NCBI GenBank assembly: GCA_963781775.1
Contig: CAWAHE010000026.1
Coordinates: forward strand, 1 to 64,000
From: CAVSRC01 sp963781775
GTDB lineage: Bacteria; Pseudomonadota; Alphaproteobacteria; Rhizobiales; Kaistiaceae
DNA length: 64,000 bases
Direction: 5' to 3'
Shown: one piece after another, positions 24,644 to 32,857 of the stretch
How positions within the stretch are numbered: position 1 is the first letter of the stretch
Layout of the letters: each line of letters begins with the position of its first letter
Notes under the pieces: generated by a model
Told to the model about the DNA's origin: nothing
The model's input: only the letters and a program-made list of their open reading frames with translations
Databases searched by the model: none
Translations under genes and position numbers: made by a program

Positions 24644-25195
24644 ATGGACTGGTATCTCACTCTGAAATTTCTTCATGTGGCGTCAGTCGTCATTTGGATT
24701 GGCAGCGCGTTCATCATGGTCATGCTGGGCGTCCGGGCCGATCGCGCAAGGGACGACGCAGCTATTGTGGCGGTCGTGCGTCAGGTAGCTTGGGCTGCGG
24801 AACGTATCTACGTCCCGGCCAGTATCTCCACGTTGGTTTTTGGGTTGCTCCTCGCCTGGTTTGGCTCACTCTGGTCAAACCTCTGGGTTATTCTCGGGCT
24901 GGTGGGCGTGGCGGCAACCGTGGGATTGGGTGTCGCTGTCCTCACGCCGTTGGCAAAGAAAGTCGAAGCGGGTTTCAAGGCTGAGGGCGTATCCCCGAAC
25001 GTGGTTGCCACGTGCCGTGAGATTCTCACCATCGCGAAGTTCGATCTCGTTCTGCTGTTCACGATCATTGCGGACATGGTGCTGAAGCCGTCCGGCTCCG
25101 ACTGGCCCGTGCTTCTTCTTATGGTGCTTGTCCTCGCGGCGGCCGGCGTTCTTTGGATGGTGCCGGCTTTGCGGAGGACCGCTGCAGCCACCTGA
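24644..25195 (+). CDS. DUF2269-type integral membrane protein
   Basis: 183 aa with four predicted transmembrane helices: about 5-27 (K-F-L-H-V-A-S-V-V-I-W-I-G), 55-75, 78-100 and 150-175. The opening L-K-F-L-H-V-A-S-V-V-I-W-I-G-S-A-F resembles DUF2269/CopD-like four-helix membrane proteins, in which an N-terminal His is often near a heme or metal site. Function is not known. No partner gene is adjacent; the next gene is a Dabb protein. Confidence 0.75.
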   Translation: MDWYLTLKFLHVASVVIWIGSAFIMVMLGVRADRARDDAAIVAVVRQVAWAAERIYVPASISTLVFGLLLAWFGSLWSNLWVILGLVGVAATVGLGVAVLTPLAKKVEAGFKAEGVSPNVVATCREILTIAKFDLVLLFTIIADMVLKPSGSDWPVLLLMVLVLAAAGVLWMVPALRRTAAAT

Positions 25196-25345
25196 CAGAT
25201 TGGAGCACGGCAAGCAATTCCAGTTCGGTATTTCTGACCTGGAGTGGCTCACGATAGTGGCGAGGTGCCATCGACGAAGTTGGCGTGCAGAATCCTCGCC
25301 GCTCGGCGACTGAAATCAGCGCGACGTCTTCAGGAGGTCTTGGAA

Positions 25346-25636
25346 ATGCTACGGCACATCGTGTTGGTGACGTTCAAGCCTGAAGCGACCGCGGAGCAGC
25401 GCGCGGCGGTGCGCTCGGCCGTCGAGGGTTTTTCGGTGCAGGTGCCGGAGGTTCGCTCACTGGTCTGCGGCGAGAACGTTGGAAGCGGGCCCAACCACCA
25501 TGACTTCGCAATGGTTGCCGACTTCGACGACTTGGCCGCCTTTCGTCGCTACATCGCGAGCCCGGCACATCAGGCTTATGTCCAGGGACCGGCCAAGGCG
25601 GTGGCCAAAATCGCGGCGATCCAGCACGAATGTTGA
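25346..25636 (+). CDS. Dabb (stress-responsive A/B barrel) family protein
   Basis: 96 aa from the ATG at 25346, preceded by CAGGAGG. It has the Dabb pattern: M-L-R-H-I-V-L-V-T-F-K at the N-terminus, H-D-F-A-M-V-A-D-F-D-D in the middle and S-P-A-H-Q-A-Y-V near the end. Members form dimeric alpha-beta barrels and are often stress-induced; some are cyclases. The frame is open to 25244, but the RBS decides for 25346. Confidence 0.85.
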   Translation: MLRHIVLVTFKPEATAEQRAAVRSAVEGFSVQVPEVRSLVCGENVGSGPNHHDFAMVADFDDLAAFRRYIASPAHQAYVQGPAKAVAKIAAIQHEC

Positions 25637-25651
25637 AGGTGTAAGCCGTCT

Positions 25652-25667
25652 CCGGCCAAGAGGCCGG
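25652..25667. terminator. Hairpin between convergent genes
   Basis: CCGGCC (25652-25657) pairs with GGCCGG (25662-25667) across a 4-base AAGA loop, between the stops of the Dabb gene and the convergent membrane-protein gene. It could terminate both directions, but there is no T run. Confidence 0.35.
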
Positions 25668-25708
25668 CGCTCGACGGCCGTCGCGCTACGTGTGAATGAG
25701 TTCGCGGC

Positions 25709-26308
25709 CTAGCCCGAGGCCTGCACCCCGAAGATGCGGGCAATGAGCACCACCAGCGCGAGGCTCACCAGAAAATCGAGCGCCACCAGCCCGATGGCGA
25801 CATCCATGGCGACCTGGAGCGTGCGCCGCGCGATGAGGTAGCTCATGCGCAAGGCGGCCGCGAGCGCCACCACCGACGGCAGGAACAGGAGGGTCGGCCC
25901 CATGATGCCGAAGAGATCGAGCAGGCCGATCGCCGCGAACGGAATGATCATCAGAACGGTCGCCCAGTTACGCACCACGACGTAGGCCGGGTAGCCGCGG
26001 CGAATGCCGATCAGGCCGGCGATCAGCCCGAGCAGGATCGGCAGGGTTACCCAGTCGAGGCAGAGCGTCACCGCCTTGGCGGCCCAGAAGGCCGAGCCGC
26101 TGAAATCGTCGTCGGGAATCGCGTCCGACAGGATGTCGTGGCGGTCGGCGAGCGCCGTCAATGCGTAGAACGGCGTTACCAGCACGATCGCGCGGAAGGA
26201 TCGCCAGAAGCCGTCGGCGCTGGCGTCGAAGAAGCGTAGCGCGTCCGGCTTGTCGAGGAAGAGCCGCCAGGCGCCGGTGAGCGACCGTTCGATCTCGGCG
26301 CGGTCCAT
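25709..26308 (-). CDS. Conserved integral membrane protein
   Basis: 199 aa from the ATG at 26308, which overlaps the dapE stop (ATGA). It has about five hydrophobic segments (about 45-65, 85-105, 112-130, 138-158, 165-192), and opens with M-D-R-A-E-I-E-R-S-L-T-G-A-W-R-L-F. It resembles a membrane protein often found next to dapE in Rhizobiales, of unknown function. Translation is coupled to dapE. Confidence 0.75.
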   Translation of the reverse strand: MDRAEIERSLTGAWRLFLDKPDALRFFDASADGFWRSFRAIVLVTPFYALTALADRHDILSDAIPDDDFSGSAFWAAKAVTLCLDWVTLPILLGLIAGLIGIRRGYPAYVVVRNWATVLMIIPFAAIGLLDLFGIMGPTLLFLPSVVALAAALRMSYLIARRTLQVAMDVAIGLVALDFLVSLALVVLIARIFGVQASG

Positions 26309-27474
26309 CAAGTCCCGCCGTTCGCGAAGAACCGGTCGAGGAAGGCGCGATAGATCGCCGTCAGCGCGGTCAGGTCGGCGACCGGCACGCGCTCGTCGAC
26401 CTGATGCATCGTGTCGCCGACGAGGCCGAACTCGACCACCGGGCAGATGCCGCCGAAGAAGCGCGCGTCGGATGCCCCACCGGTGGTCGAGGCGTCCGGC
26501 GTCACGCCGGTCCGTTCGCGGATCACCGCGGACAATGTCTCGACCAGCGAGCCGGCCTTGGTCAAATAGCTTTGGGTGGTGCGGTGCCACGCGATCTCGT
26601 GGCGTGCGTCACGCGCCGCGTCTGCGATCTCGGCGGTGAGCAGGGCTCGCAGCGTTTCCGGTGTCCACTTGTCGTTGAAACGGACGTTGAAGTTGGCGCG
26701 CGCTTCCGCCGGGATGACATTGAAGGCCGGATTGCCGACGTCGACGCTGGTCACTTCGAGGTTCGAGGGCTGGAAGTCGGGCGAGCCGTCGTCGAGCTTG
26801 AGTGTGGTCAGGCGCGTGAGGACGCGCGCCAGCGCGGGAAGCGGATTCTCGGCAAGATGCGGATAGGCGACATGGCCCTGCTTGCCGTGCACCGTCACGG
26901 TCACCGACTGGCCGCCGCGCCGGCCGATCTTGATCATGTCGCCAAGCCGCGCGCGCGAGGTCGGCTCGCCGACGATCGCCGCATCGAACCGTTCGCCGCG
27001 TCCGACCGCCCAATCGAGAAGCTTGGCGGTCCCATTGATCGACGGACCTTCCTCATCGCCTGTGATCAGCAGCGATAGCCGGCCCCGCATGAGGCCGCCC
27101 TCCGCGATCTTGCCGAGCGCGGCCGCCATGAAACAGGCGATGCCCCCCTTCATGTCCTGGGCGCCGCGCCCGTAGAGAAGCCCGTCCGCGACCTCGCCGG
27201 CGAAAGGCGGGTGCGACCAGCGCGCTTCGTCGCCGGGCGGCACCACGTCGGTATGGCCGGCGAAGACCAGATGGGGCGCGCCGCTTCCGATCGAGGCGTA
27301 CAGGTTTTCGACGTCCGGCGTGCCCGGCTCCGAAAACGTCACCCGTTCCACGGTGAATCCGGCAGGCTTGAGTACGCCTTCCATCCACGCCAGCGCGCCG
27401 CCTTCGGCCGGGGTGACCGAGCGGCACGCGATCAGCGCCTTGAGCAAGGCGACCGGGTCTGTGTTTTGCGTCAT
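26308..27474 (-). CDS. dapE: Succinyl-diaminopimelate desuccinylase
   Basis: 388 aa from the ATG at 27474 (the open frame upstream is not gene-like). M20 family metal ligands are present: His74 and Asp76 in F-A-G-H-T-D-V-V-P, Asp107 in G-R-G-A-Q-D-M-K-G-G, Glu141-Glu142 in T-G-D-E-E-G-P. The C-terminal G-G-A-S-D-A-R-F-F and F-G-L-V-G-D-T-M-H-Q-V-D-E complete the set. It hydrolyses N-succinyl-LL-diaminopimelate in lysine and peptidoglycan biosynthesis, as the partner of dapD at 28383. Confidence 0.96.
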   Translation of the reverse strand: MTQNTDPVALLKALIACRSVTPAEGGALAWMEGVLKPAGFTVERVTFSEPGTPDVENLYASIGSGAPHLVFAGHTDVVPPGDEARWSHPPFAGEVADGLLYGRGAQDMKGGIACFMAAALGKIAEGGLMRGRLSLLITGDEEGPSINGTAKLLDWAVGRGERFDAAIVGEPTSRARLGDMIKIGRRGGQSVTVTVHGKQGHVAYPHLAENPLPALARVLTRLTTLKLDDGSPDFQPSNLEVTSVDVGNPAFNVIPAEARANFNVRFNDKWTPETLRALLTAEIADAARDARHEIAWHRTTQSYLTKAGSLVETLSAVIRERTGVTPDASTTGGASDARFFGGICPVVEFGLVGDTMHQVDERVPVADLTALTAIYRAFLDRFFANGGT

Positions 27475-27535
27475 GGCTTCGTGGGCAGGAGGGGTGCGCG
27501 CGCCTCTGCGGTTTAGCGATGCTTGCCGTTGGCCG

Positions 27536-27907
27536 TCAATCGCGGCGAAAGCGCGGCGGCGCACCATACATGTTCGGACCGGCGTTTCCGGCGAGAAAAG
27601 CCAGCATGATCAACCAGAACATACCGATGGCGGGCACCACAAGAAGCAGCACGAACGAGCCCGGCAGGCCGACATCGTGGCAGCGTTTGGCCGCCAGCAC
27701 CAGAAAGGCGACCGTCGATGGCAGCCCCGTGATCGCGATCAGGGCTGGCGCCGTGCTCTCGAAATCGCTGTGCGCCAGCGCCAGGAAGAGTATCGCCGCG
27801 TTGAGCGAGTAGATGAAGATGACGCCAAGCGCGTATTCCTGCCGCGATATCCGCCCGCTGGCGCGGAAGAAAAAGCGCAGAAGTTCGGCGGGCCCGACGG
27901 CTTGCAT
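27536..27907 (-). CDS. DUF805 family membrane protein
   Basis: 123 aa with four hydrophobic segments. F-F-F-R-A-S-G-R-I-S-R-Q-E-Y and K-R-C-H-D-V-G-L-P-G are the DUF805 marks (R-x-S-R-x-E-Y/F and R-x-H-D). A conserved family of small inner-membrane proteins of unknown function. It lies between dapE and a second DUF805 gene, on the same strand. Confidence 0.85.
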   Translation of the reverse strand: MQAVGPAELLRFFFRASGRISRQEYALGVIFIYSLNAAILFLALAHSDFESTAPALIAITGLPSTVAFLVLAAKRCHDVGLPGSFVLLLVVPAIGMFWLIMLAFLAGNAGPNMYGAPPRFRRD

Positions 27908-27935
27908 TGATTCTCCGACAGGCCAGGCGGCGGCT

Positions 27936-28310
27936 CTACGGCGATGAGGCCAGCGGATCGGGGCCGAAACGGTTGTCGCCGACCGTGCCGCGCTGGACGA
28001 ACCAGAACAGCAGGATGATCACGCCGATGATCGGTATAAGACCGAGAAGCAGGAACCAGCCCGATTTGTCGAGATCGTGCAACCGCCGGACGGCCATGCC
28101 GAGATTGGGCAGGAGCAGGGCCAGTCCCACGATGCTGGTAACCGGTGAAAACTGGCTGTTGCCGCCGACGATTCCATGATCGACGCCGCTGGTAATCAGC
28201 CCGACGATGAAAATAAACAGAACCCAGTACCAGTATTCGGAGCGCGCGGCCCGCCCGCTGAAGCCGACATAATTACGAAAACCGGATTGAATCGCCTCTG
28301 TAAAGCTCAT
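27936..28310 (-). CDS. DUF805 family membrane protein
   Basis: 124 aa from the ATG at 28310 (RBS GGAGG about 7 bases upstream). It has the DUF805 signatures G-R-A-A-R-S-E-Y-W-Y-W and R-R-L-H-D-L-D-K-S-G-W, four hydrophobic helices, and the family ending G-T-V-G-D-N-R-F-G-P-D-P. It differs enough from the neighbouring DUF805 gene to be an old paralog. Function unknown. Confidence 0.9.
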   Translation of the reverse strand: MSFTEAIQSGFRNYVGFSGRAARSEYWYWVLFIFIVGLITSGVDHGIVGGNSQFSPVTSIVGLALLLPNLGMAVRRLHDLDKSGWFLLLGLIPIIGVIILLFWFVQRGTVGDNRFGPDPLASSP

Positions 28311-28382
28311 GATTTCGCCTCCCTCGACTGCGGTTGGCAATCTAGCAGAGCGAAGCCAAAAGGAAACGGCGCGGATGATGGG

Positions 28383-29231
28383 TCAGTCGCGTAGCAACTC
28401 GTTAACCGACGTCTTGGAGCGCGTCTTCTCGTCGACCTTCTTGACGATCACGGCGCAATAGAGCGACGGCCCCCAGTTCTGGCCGGGCATCGACGCACCC
28501 GGAATCGACCCGGACACGACCACCGAGTAGGGCGGCACGCGCCCCATGTGGATCTCGCCGGTCGCCCGGTCGACGATCTTGGTCGAGGCGCTGATGAAGA
28601 CGCCCATGGAGATGACCGAGCCTTCGCCGACCACGACCCCCTCGACGATCTCGGAACGTGCCCCGATGAAGCAGTTGTCCTCGATGATCGTCGGATTCGC
28701 CTGCAGCGGTTCGAGCACCCCGCCGATGCCGACGCCGCCGGAGAGGTGCACGTTCTTGCCGATCTGAGCGCACGAGCCGACCGTCGCCCAGGTGTCCACC
28801 ATGGTCCCCGAATCGACATAGGCGCCGAGATTGACGAACGACGGCATCAGCACCACGCCGGGCGCGATATAGGCCGAGCGTCGCACCACGCAGTTCGGCA
28901 CCGCACGGAACCCGGCGCGGGTGAAATCGATGTCGTTCCATCCGCTGAACTTGGAGGGCACCTTGTCCCACCAGTCACCGCCGCCGGGTCCGCCGGCAAT
29001 GGTCTCCATCGGGTTGAGACGAAAGGAGAGGAGGACGGCCTTCTTGAGCCACTGATTGACGGTCCAGGCGCCGTCTTTCTTCTCGGCGACCCGCAGTTCG
29101 CCGCGGTCGAGCATGGCGAGCGCCTGCTCGACCGCATCGCGGATCGCGCCGACGATTTCGGGGCCGATCTTGTCGCGGGAATCGTACGCGGCTTCGATCG
29201 TCGCCTGCAGTGCGGCTGTGTCAGTGGTCAT
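28383..29231 (-). CDS. dapD: 2,3,4,5-tetrahydropyridine-2,6-dicarboxylate N-succinyltransferase
   Basis: 282 aa, the usual length. The C-terminal left-handed beta-helix is visible as hexapeptide repeats (V-L-M-P-S-F-V-N-L-G-A-Y-V-D, S-C-A-Q-I-G-K-N-V-H-L-S-G-G-V-G-I-G-G-V-L-E-P), and F-I-G-A-R-S-E-I-V-E-G marks the active-site region. It makes N-succinyl-L-2-amino-6-oxopimelate in the succinylase branch of lysine synthesis, two steps ahead of dapE. The two DUF805 genes separate it from dapE. Confidence 0.96.
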   Translation of the reverse strand: MTTDTAALQATIEAAYDSRDKIGPEIVGAIRDAVEQALAMLDRGELRVAEKKDGAWTVNQWLKKAVLLSFRLNPMETIAGGPGGGDWWDKVPSKFSGWNDIDFTRAGFRAVPNCVVRRSAYIAPGVVLMPSFVNLGAYVDSGTMVDTWATVGSCAQIGKNVHLSGGVGIGGVLEPLQANPTIIEDNCFIGARSEIVEGVVVGEGSVISMGVFISASTKIVDRATGEIHMGRVPPYSVVVSGSIPGASMPGQNWGPSLYCAVIVKKVDEKTRSKTSVNELLRD

Positions 29232-29288
29232 GGAGCGGTCCCGCCTGTCGATAATTCGGCGCGGACCTTAGTGGCGCCCGGAGCGAAG

Positions 29289-29891
29289 TCAACGCGCCGG
29301 GGCCTTTGCCGCCCCGAGGCCCGCAAGCCAGTGACAAACGAGATCTGCCGCCGCCTTGTCCGTCAGCCCCTGTCCGGAAAGCGACTGCCATGTCTTGAAA
29401 GCGAAGGCGTGATTCAGCGTCACGGTCACCCGCACACGTTGTCGGGCCGATCCGAGCGGGGCAGCGAGTTCTGTGGCGATGCCTGTTAGGTGATCGCGAA
29501 AGGCCTGCATCGGACCCTGCAATGCCTCCACCTCGGCCTCGTCACGGTGTGACGCCGTCCACATCGCCGCGGTCGCCCGGTAGTAGCGGTAGTACGCCTC
29601 CAATGCCCCGCGCACCCGCTCGACGCCCTTTGCGCTGGCCCAGCCCGACGGGTCGGGCGGCGGATGCAGGCTCAGCCAGTGGGAGGTACAGGCCTGGAAC
29701 AGCTCGGTTTCGCTGGGGAAGTGGCGATAAACGGTGAGGCGCTGAACGCCGGCGAGGTCGGCGACGCCGCTGATCGTGGTGTTGCGCGGACCGACGCGCT
29801 CGTGCAGTTGCACTGCCGCATCGACGATGCGCTGGCGGGTCTCGTCCCGCGATTCCGCCCGCTGCTTCAACACATAAGCTCGCTTGATCAT
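29289..29891 (-). CDS. TetR family transcriptional regulator
   Basis: 200 aa from the ATG at 29891. N-terminal HTH: R-Q-R-I-V-D-A-A-V-Q-L...T-I-S-G-V-A-D-L-A-G-V-Q-R-L-T-V-Y-R-H-F-P-S-E. The C-terminal ligand domain contains several Trp and Tyr residues (Y-Y-R-Y-Y-R-A-T-A-A-M-W). It is divergent from a SnoaL-like gene. Two palindromes lie in the intergenic region and probably are its operators; one sits 5 bases upstream of its own start, so it likely represses itself. Ligand unknown. Confidence 0.88.
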   Translation of the reverse strand: MIKRAYVLKQRAESRDETRQRIVDAAVQLHERVGPRNTTISGVADLAGVQRLTVYRHFPSETELFQACTSHWLSLHPPPDPSGWASAKGVERVRGALEAYYRYYRATAAMWTASHRDEAEVEALQGPMQAFRDHLTGIATELAAPLGSARQRVRVTVTLNHAFAFKTWQSLSGQGLTDKAAADLVCHWLAGLGAAKAPAR

Positions 29892-29895
29892 TCGA

Positions 29896-29911
29896 TGAAC
29901 ATAATTGTTCA
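29896..29911. promoter_or_regulatory. TetR operator-like palindrome 1
   Basis: TGAACATAATTGTTCA: arms TGAACA and TGTTCA pair exactly across TAAT. It lies 4-5 bases upstream of the regulator start codon, within the untranslated leader, a position fit for autorepression. It shares its arms with the second palindrome at 29960-29977. Confidence 0.75.
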
Positions 29912-29919
29912 CCGAAATC

Positions 29920-29948
29920 TTGACAAGCTCGGAGTCGCGATTTATCTC
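29920..29948 (+). promoter_or_regulatory. Possible promoter for the SnoaL-like gene
   Basis: TTGACA at 29920-29925 is followed after 17 bases by TATCTC at 29943-29948, close to a sigma-70 -35/-10 pair. A start near 29955 would lie directly in front of the second TetR palindrome, the layout expected for repression. Confidence 0.5.
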
Positions 29949-29959
29949 TCCATCGTTCA

Positions 29960-29977
29960 GTGAACAGTAGTGTTCAC
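29960..29977. promoter_or_regulatory. TetR operator-like palindrome 2
   Basis: GTGAACAGTAGTGTTCAC: 7-base arms GTGAACA/TGTTCAC pair exactly around GTAG. It overlaps GTTCAGTGAAC (29955-29965), a third smaller palindrome. It sits about 22 bases upstream of the SnoaL-like start and matches palindrome 1 in arm sequence, spacing and orientation. Confidence 0.78.
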
Positions 29978-29998
29978 ACAAAACGAAAGGACAACGAT

Positions 29999-30433
29999 AT
30001 GACCGACATCGAAACCACTCACCGCAATCGCGAGACCGTGAAACGCTTCCTCGCTGCCAGCCACGGCGGCGACCTCGACGACATCGACGCCACGGTCGCC
30101 GAGAAGATCCTTACGCATGGCTTCCCCGGGGGTAATCCGGACAGCCGCGAGTCCTACAAACGTTGGTTCCGCGGTTTCCAGGCAGGGTTCTCGGACATGC
30201 ACTTCGAAACGCTGGCAACGGTCGCAGAGGGCGATCGCGTGGCGGTACGCTGGCGCATGAACGTCAAGCACAGCGGGTCTTTCGCCGGCGTCGCGCCGAG
30301 CGGCAAGACCGTGGTCTTCGAAGGCATGGTTCTCTATCGCCTGGAGAACGGCTTCATCGTGGAGACGTGGCTCCACATCGACGAACTGTCGCTCCTCAGC
30401 CAGGTCGGCGCCATTCCCGCACTGGCCGCCTGA
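29999..30433 (+). CDS. SnoaL-like/ester cyclase family protein
   Basis: 144 aa from the ATG at 29999, with AAAGGA upstream. It has an NTF2-like fold pattern: N-R-E-T-V-K-R-F-L-A-A-S-H-G-G-D-L-D-D-I-D, F-S-D-M-H-F-E-T-L-A-T-V-A-E-G-D-R-V-A-V-R-W, and G-S-F-A-G-V-A-P-S-G-K. This is the SnoaL/ester cyclase (DUF4440-like) superfamily; most bacterial members have unknown substrates. It is divergent from, and probably repressed by, the TetR regulator. Confidence 0.85.
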   Translation: MTDIETTHRNRETVKRFLAASHGGDLDDIDATVAEKILTHGFPGGNPDSRESYKRWFRGFQAGFSDMHFETLATVAEGDRVAVRWRMNVKHSGSFAGVAPSGKTVVFEGMVLYRLENGFIVETWLHIDELSLLSQVGAIPALAA

Positions 30434-30444
30434 TGAGATCGATG

Positions 30445-30473
30445 GCGGGCGCCGCGTCCCGCGCGGTGCCCGC
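30445..30473. terminator. Bidirectional hairpin between convergent genes
   Basis: A 12-bp stem (GCGGGCGCCGCG with CGCGGTGCCCGC, one G-T pair) closes a 5-base loop between the SnoaL stop at 30433 and the nucleotidase stop at 30475. Location between converging stops suits termination from both sides; no T run. Confidence 0.55.
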
Positions 30474-30474
30474 T

Positions 30475-31215
30475 TCACCTCAGCGCGCGGGCGGCCAGCA
30501 CCGTCTCGATGAACCCGGCAAGGTCGTCGGCGACGAAATCGACATGCGCCGCATCGCGCCCTTCCATCTCCCAGTCCTCGGTCAGCACCTCGCGCGCACC
30601 CTGGGGCACCACCAGCACGGTCGCCATGCCAAGTGTCTTGGGCACTTCGAGATTGCGCGCCAGATCCTCGAACATCGCCGCGCGCCTCGGATCGACGCCG
30701 GTCACCTTGAGGAAGCGGTCGTAGGTCTCGCGGTTGGGCTTCGGCAGCAGCTCCGAACTGACGATGTCGAAGATCTCCTCGAAGTGGTCCGGGATGCCGA
30801 GGCGCTCGGCGACTTTCTCGGCGTGCCGGCGCGAGCCGTTGGTGAGGATGAACTTGCGCCCGGGCAGGGCGTCGATTGCCGCCGCCAGGCGCGGATCGGG
30901 CCGCACCACCGAGTGATCGATGTCGTGGACGTATTCGAGGAAATCGTCGGGCTGGATGCCATGCTCCTCCATCAAGCCGCGCAACGTCGTGCCGTAACGC
31001 TGATAGTAGTCCTTCTGCACGCTCTGGGCTTCTTCCGGCGACAGTTCGAGGAGCCGCCCGACATACCCGCGGATGCGCTTGTCGATCTGCTGGAACAGGT
31101 TGACGTGGCGCGGGTAGAGCGTGTTGTCGAGGTCGAACACCCAGGCGTTGACCACGGCGAAGCGCGTCAGGTCTGGCCTGGACGTTTCGTCGCGCCCGCG
31201 CGCAGCGGCGCTCAT
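30475..31215 (-). CDS. HAD-family pyrimidine 5'-nucleotidase
   Basis: 246 aa. HAD motif I is V-F-D-L-D-N-T-L-Y with Asp28 and Asp30, motif II L-T-N-G-S, the Lys in S-S-E-L-L-P-K-P and motif IV F-E-D-L. The phrase D-L-D-N-T-L-Y-P is typical for the pyrimidine 5'-nucleotidase branch. It probably dephosphorylates UMP/CMP-like nucleotides. Its start overlaps the argB stop by 4 bases, a common gene pair in Rhizobiales. Confidence 0.88.
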   Translation of the reverse strand: MSAAARGRDETSRPDLTRFAVVNAWVFDLDNTLYPRHVNLFQQIDKRIRGYVGRLLELSPEEAQSVQKDYYQRYGTTLRGLMEEHGIQPDDFLEYVHDIDHSVVRPDPRLAAAIDALPGRKFILTNGSRRHAEKVAERLGIPDHFEEIFDIVSSELLPKPNRETYDRFLKVTGVDPRRAAMFEDLARNLEVPKTLGMATVLVVPQGAREVLTEDWEMEGRDAAHVDFVADDLAGFIETVLAARALR

Positions 31216-32117
31216 GGGCGGATCAGCGTGCCGGCGCCGTGGTCGGTGTAGAGTTCCAGCAGCACCGCGTGCGGGGTCCTGCCGTTGAGGATGACGACAC
31301 CCTCGACGCCGCGCCCCAGCGCCTCGATGCAGGTCTCGACCTTGGGGATCATGCCGCCGGTGATGGTGCCGTCGGCGATCAGCATGTGCACCTCGGCGAC
31401 GGTCAGTTCCTTGATCAGCGTGCCGTTCTTGTCGAGCACGCCCGGCACGTCGGTGAGGAAGAGCAGGCGCGTCGCGTTGAGCGCACCGGCGATCGCACCG
31501 GCGAAAGTGTCGGCGTTGACGTTGTAGGTCTCGCCGTCGATACCCGGCGCCACCGGCGCGATCACCGGGATCAACTCGGCGCCGAGCACCATGTCGATGA
31601 CGGCGCGGTTGACCTTTGTCGGCTCGCCGACGAAGCCGAGATCGACCACCCGCTCGATGTTGGAATCGGGGTCAATCTCCGACCGCGACAATTTTTCGGC
31701 AAAAACCATGTTGCCGTCCTTGCCGGAGAGGCCGACCGCCTTGCCGCCCTCGGCATTGATCGCCATCACGATCTCTTTGTTGATCGATCCGGCGAGCACC
31801 ATCTCGACCACTTCGACGGTGCGCTTGTCGGTGACGCGCAGGCCGGAGCGGAACTCCGACTTGATGTCGAGCTTCTTCAGCATCTCGCCGATCTGCGGTC
31901 CGCCGCCATGCACCACCACCGGCCGCGCGCCGGAGGTCTCCAGGAGCGTGATGTCGCGGGCGAAGGCCTTCGACAGGTCGGCGTCGCCCATGGCGTGGCC
32001 GCCGTATTTCACCACGATCACCTTGCCGTCATACGCGAGCATGTAAGGCAGAGCCGCCGATAGCAGCCGCGCCCGCGTGATGGCGTCAGCGGTCTCCTGG
32101 TCGGTGGTCTGGCTCAT
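31212..32117 (-). CDS. argB: Acetylglutamate kinase
   Basis: 301 aa. Amino-acid kinase fold motifs: V-I-V-V-K-Y-G-G-H-A-M at the N-terminus, V-V-H-G-G-G-P-Q-I-G, F-R-S-G-L-R-V-T-D, and F-L-T-D-V-P-G-V-L-D. Second enzyme of arginine synthesis, often feedback-inhibited; the R-S-G-L-R-V-T arginine-site region is present. It belongs to the engB-argB-nucleotidase run. Confidence 0.96.
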   Translation of the reverse strand: MSQTTDQETADAITRARLLSAALPYMLAYDGKVIVVKYGGHAMGDADLSKAFARDITLLETSGARPVVVHGGGPQIGEMLKKLDIKSEFRSGLRVTDKRTVEVVEMVLAGSINKEIVMAINAEGGKAVGLSGKDGNMVFAEKLSRSEIDPDSNIERVVDLGFVGEPTKVNRAVIDMVLGAELIPVIAPVAPGIDGETYNVNADTFAGAIAGALNATRLLFLTDVPGVLDKNGTLIKELTVAEVHMLIADGTITGGMIPKVETCIEALGRGVEGVVILNGRTPHAVLLELYTDHGAGTLIRP

Positions 32118-32184
32118 GGCGGCACATCCTCGGGGCTAGGGGGCCGGTCTATACCGGGTTTGCGACAGGCGGACAAACCAGGAG

Positions 32185-32829
32185 CTAGTTGAGCCCCGCG
32201 ATTTCCGCCCTGAGCAGGTCGATGCCGGCGCCGGTTTCGGCCGAGGTCACCAGAACCTGCGGATGCGCCGCCGGCCGTTTGATGATGCGCTGGCGGGTGT
32301 CGGCGACCACGGTCTCCAGCGCCGCCGGTTTCACCTTGTCGCCCTTGGTGAGCACGATCTGATAGGACACCGCCAACTCGTCGAGCGTGGCGAGCGCCTC
32401 TTCATCGTTGGCCTTGATGCCGTGGCGGGCATCGACCAGCACATAGACACGGCGAAGGTTGGCGCGGCCGCGGAGATAGTCGAAGACCGCCAGCGTCCAC
32501 GCCGCCACTTCGGTCTTCGGCGCGCGGGCATAGCCGTAGCCGGGCATGTCGGTGATCGTGATGCCGGCGTCGGCGCCGAACAGGTTGAGCTCGCGCGTCC
32601 GGCCCGGCGTGTTCGAGGTCCGCGCCAGCGCCTTCTGCCCGACGAGCGCATTGATCAGCGAGGACTTGCCGACGTTGGAGCGGCCGGCGAAGGCGATCTC
32701 GATGCCTTCGGCCGGCGGCAGGGACGCCGCCGAACCGGCGCCGCGCAGGAAGTGCCATGGCCGCGTGAACAGCAGCCGCCCGGCCTCGATGCGCGCGGCG
32801 TCGTCGTCGATGTCGCGCACGTCGGGCAT
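32185..32829 (-). CDS. engB: Ribosome biogenesis GTPase EngB (YihA/YsxC)
   Basis: 214 aa from the ATG at 32829; the frame continues upstream with Arg/Pro-rich sequence antisense in character, not used here. G1 is G-R-S-N-V-G-K-S-S (49-57), then N-T-P-G-R-T, G3 D-M-P-G-Y-G, and G4 T-K-G-D-K. EngB is a GTPase needed for large ribosomal subunit assembly. It lies between yidC and argB as in other Rhizobiales. Confidence 0.95.
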   Translation of the reverse strand: MPDVRDIDDDAARIEAGRLLFTRPWHFLRGAGSAASLPPAEGIEIAFAGRSNVGKSSLINALVGQKALARTSNTPGRTRELNLFGADAGITITDMPGYGYARAPKTEVAAWTLAVFDYLRGRANLRRVYVLVDARHGIKANDEEALATLDELAVSYQIVLTKGDKVKPAALETVVADTRQRIIKRPAAHPQVLVTSAETGAGIDLLRAEIAGLN

Positions 32830-32857
32830 GAGCAAACCCTTGACCGGTGTCGTCGCC

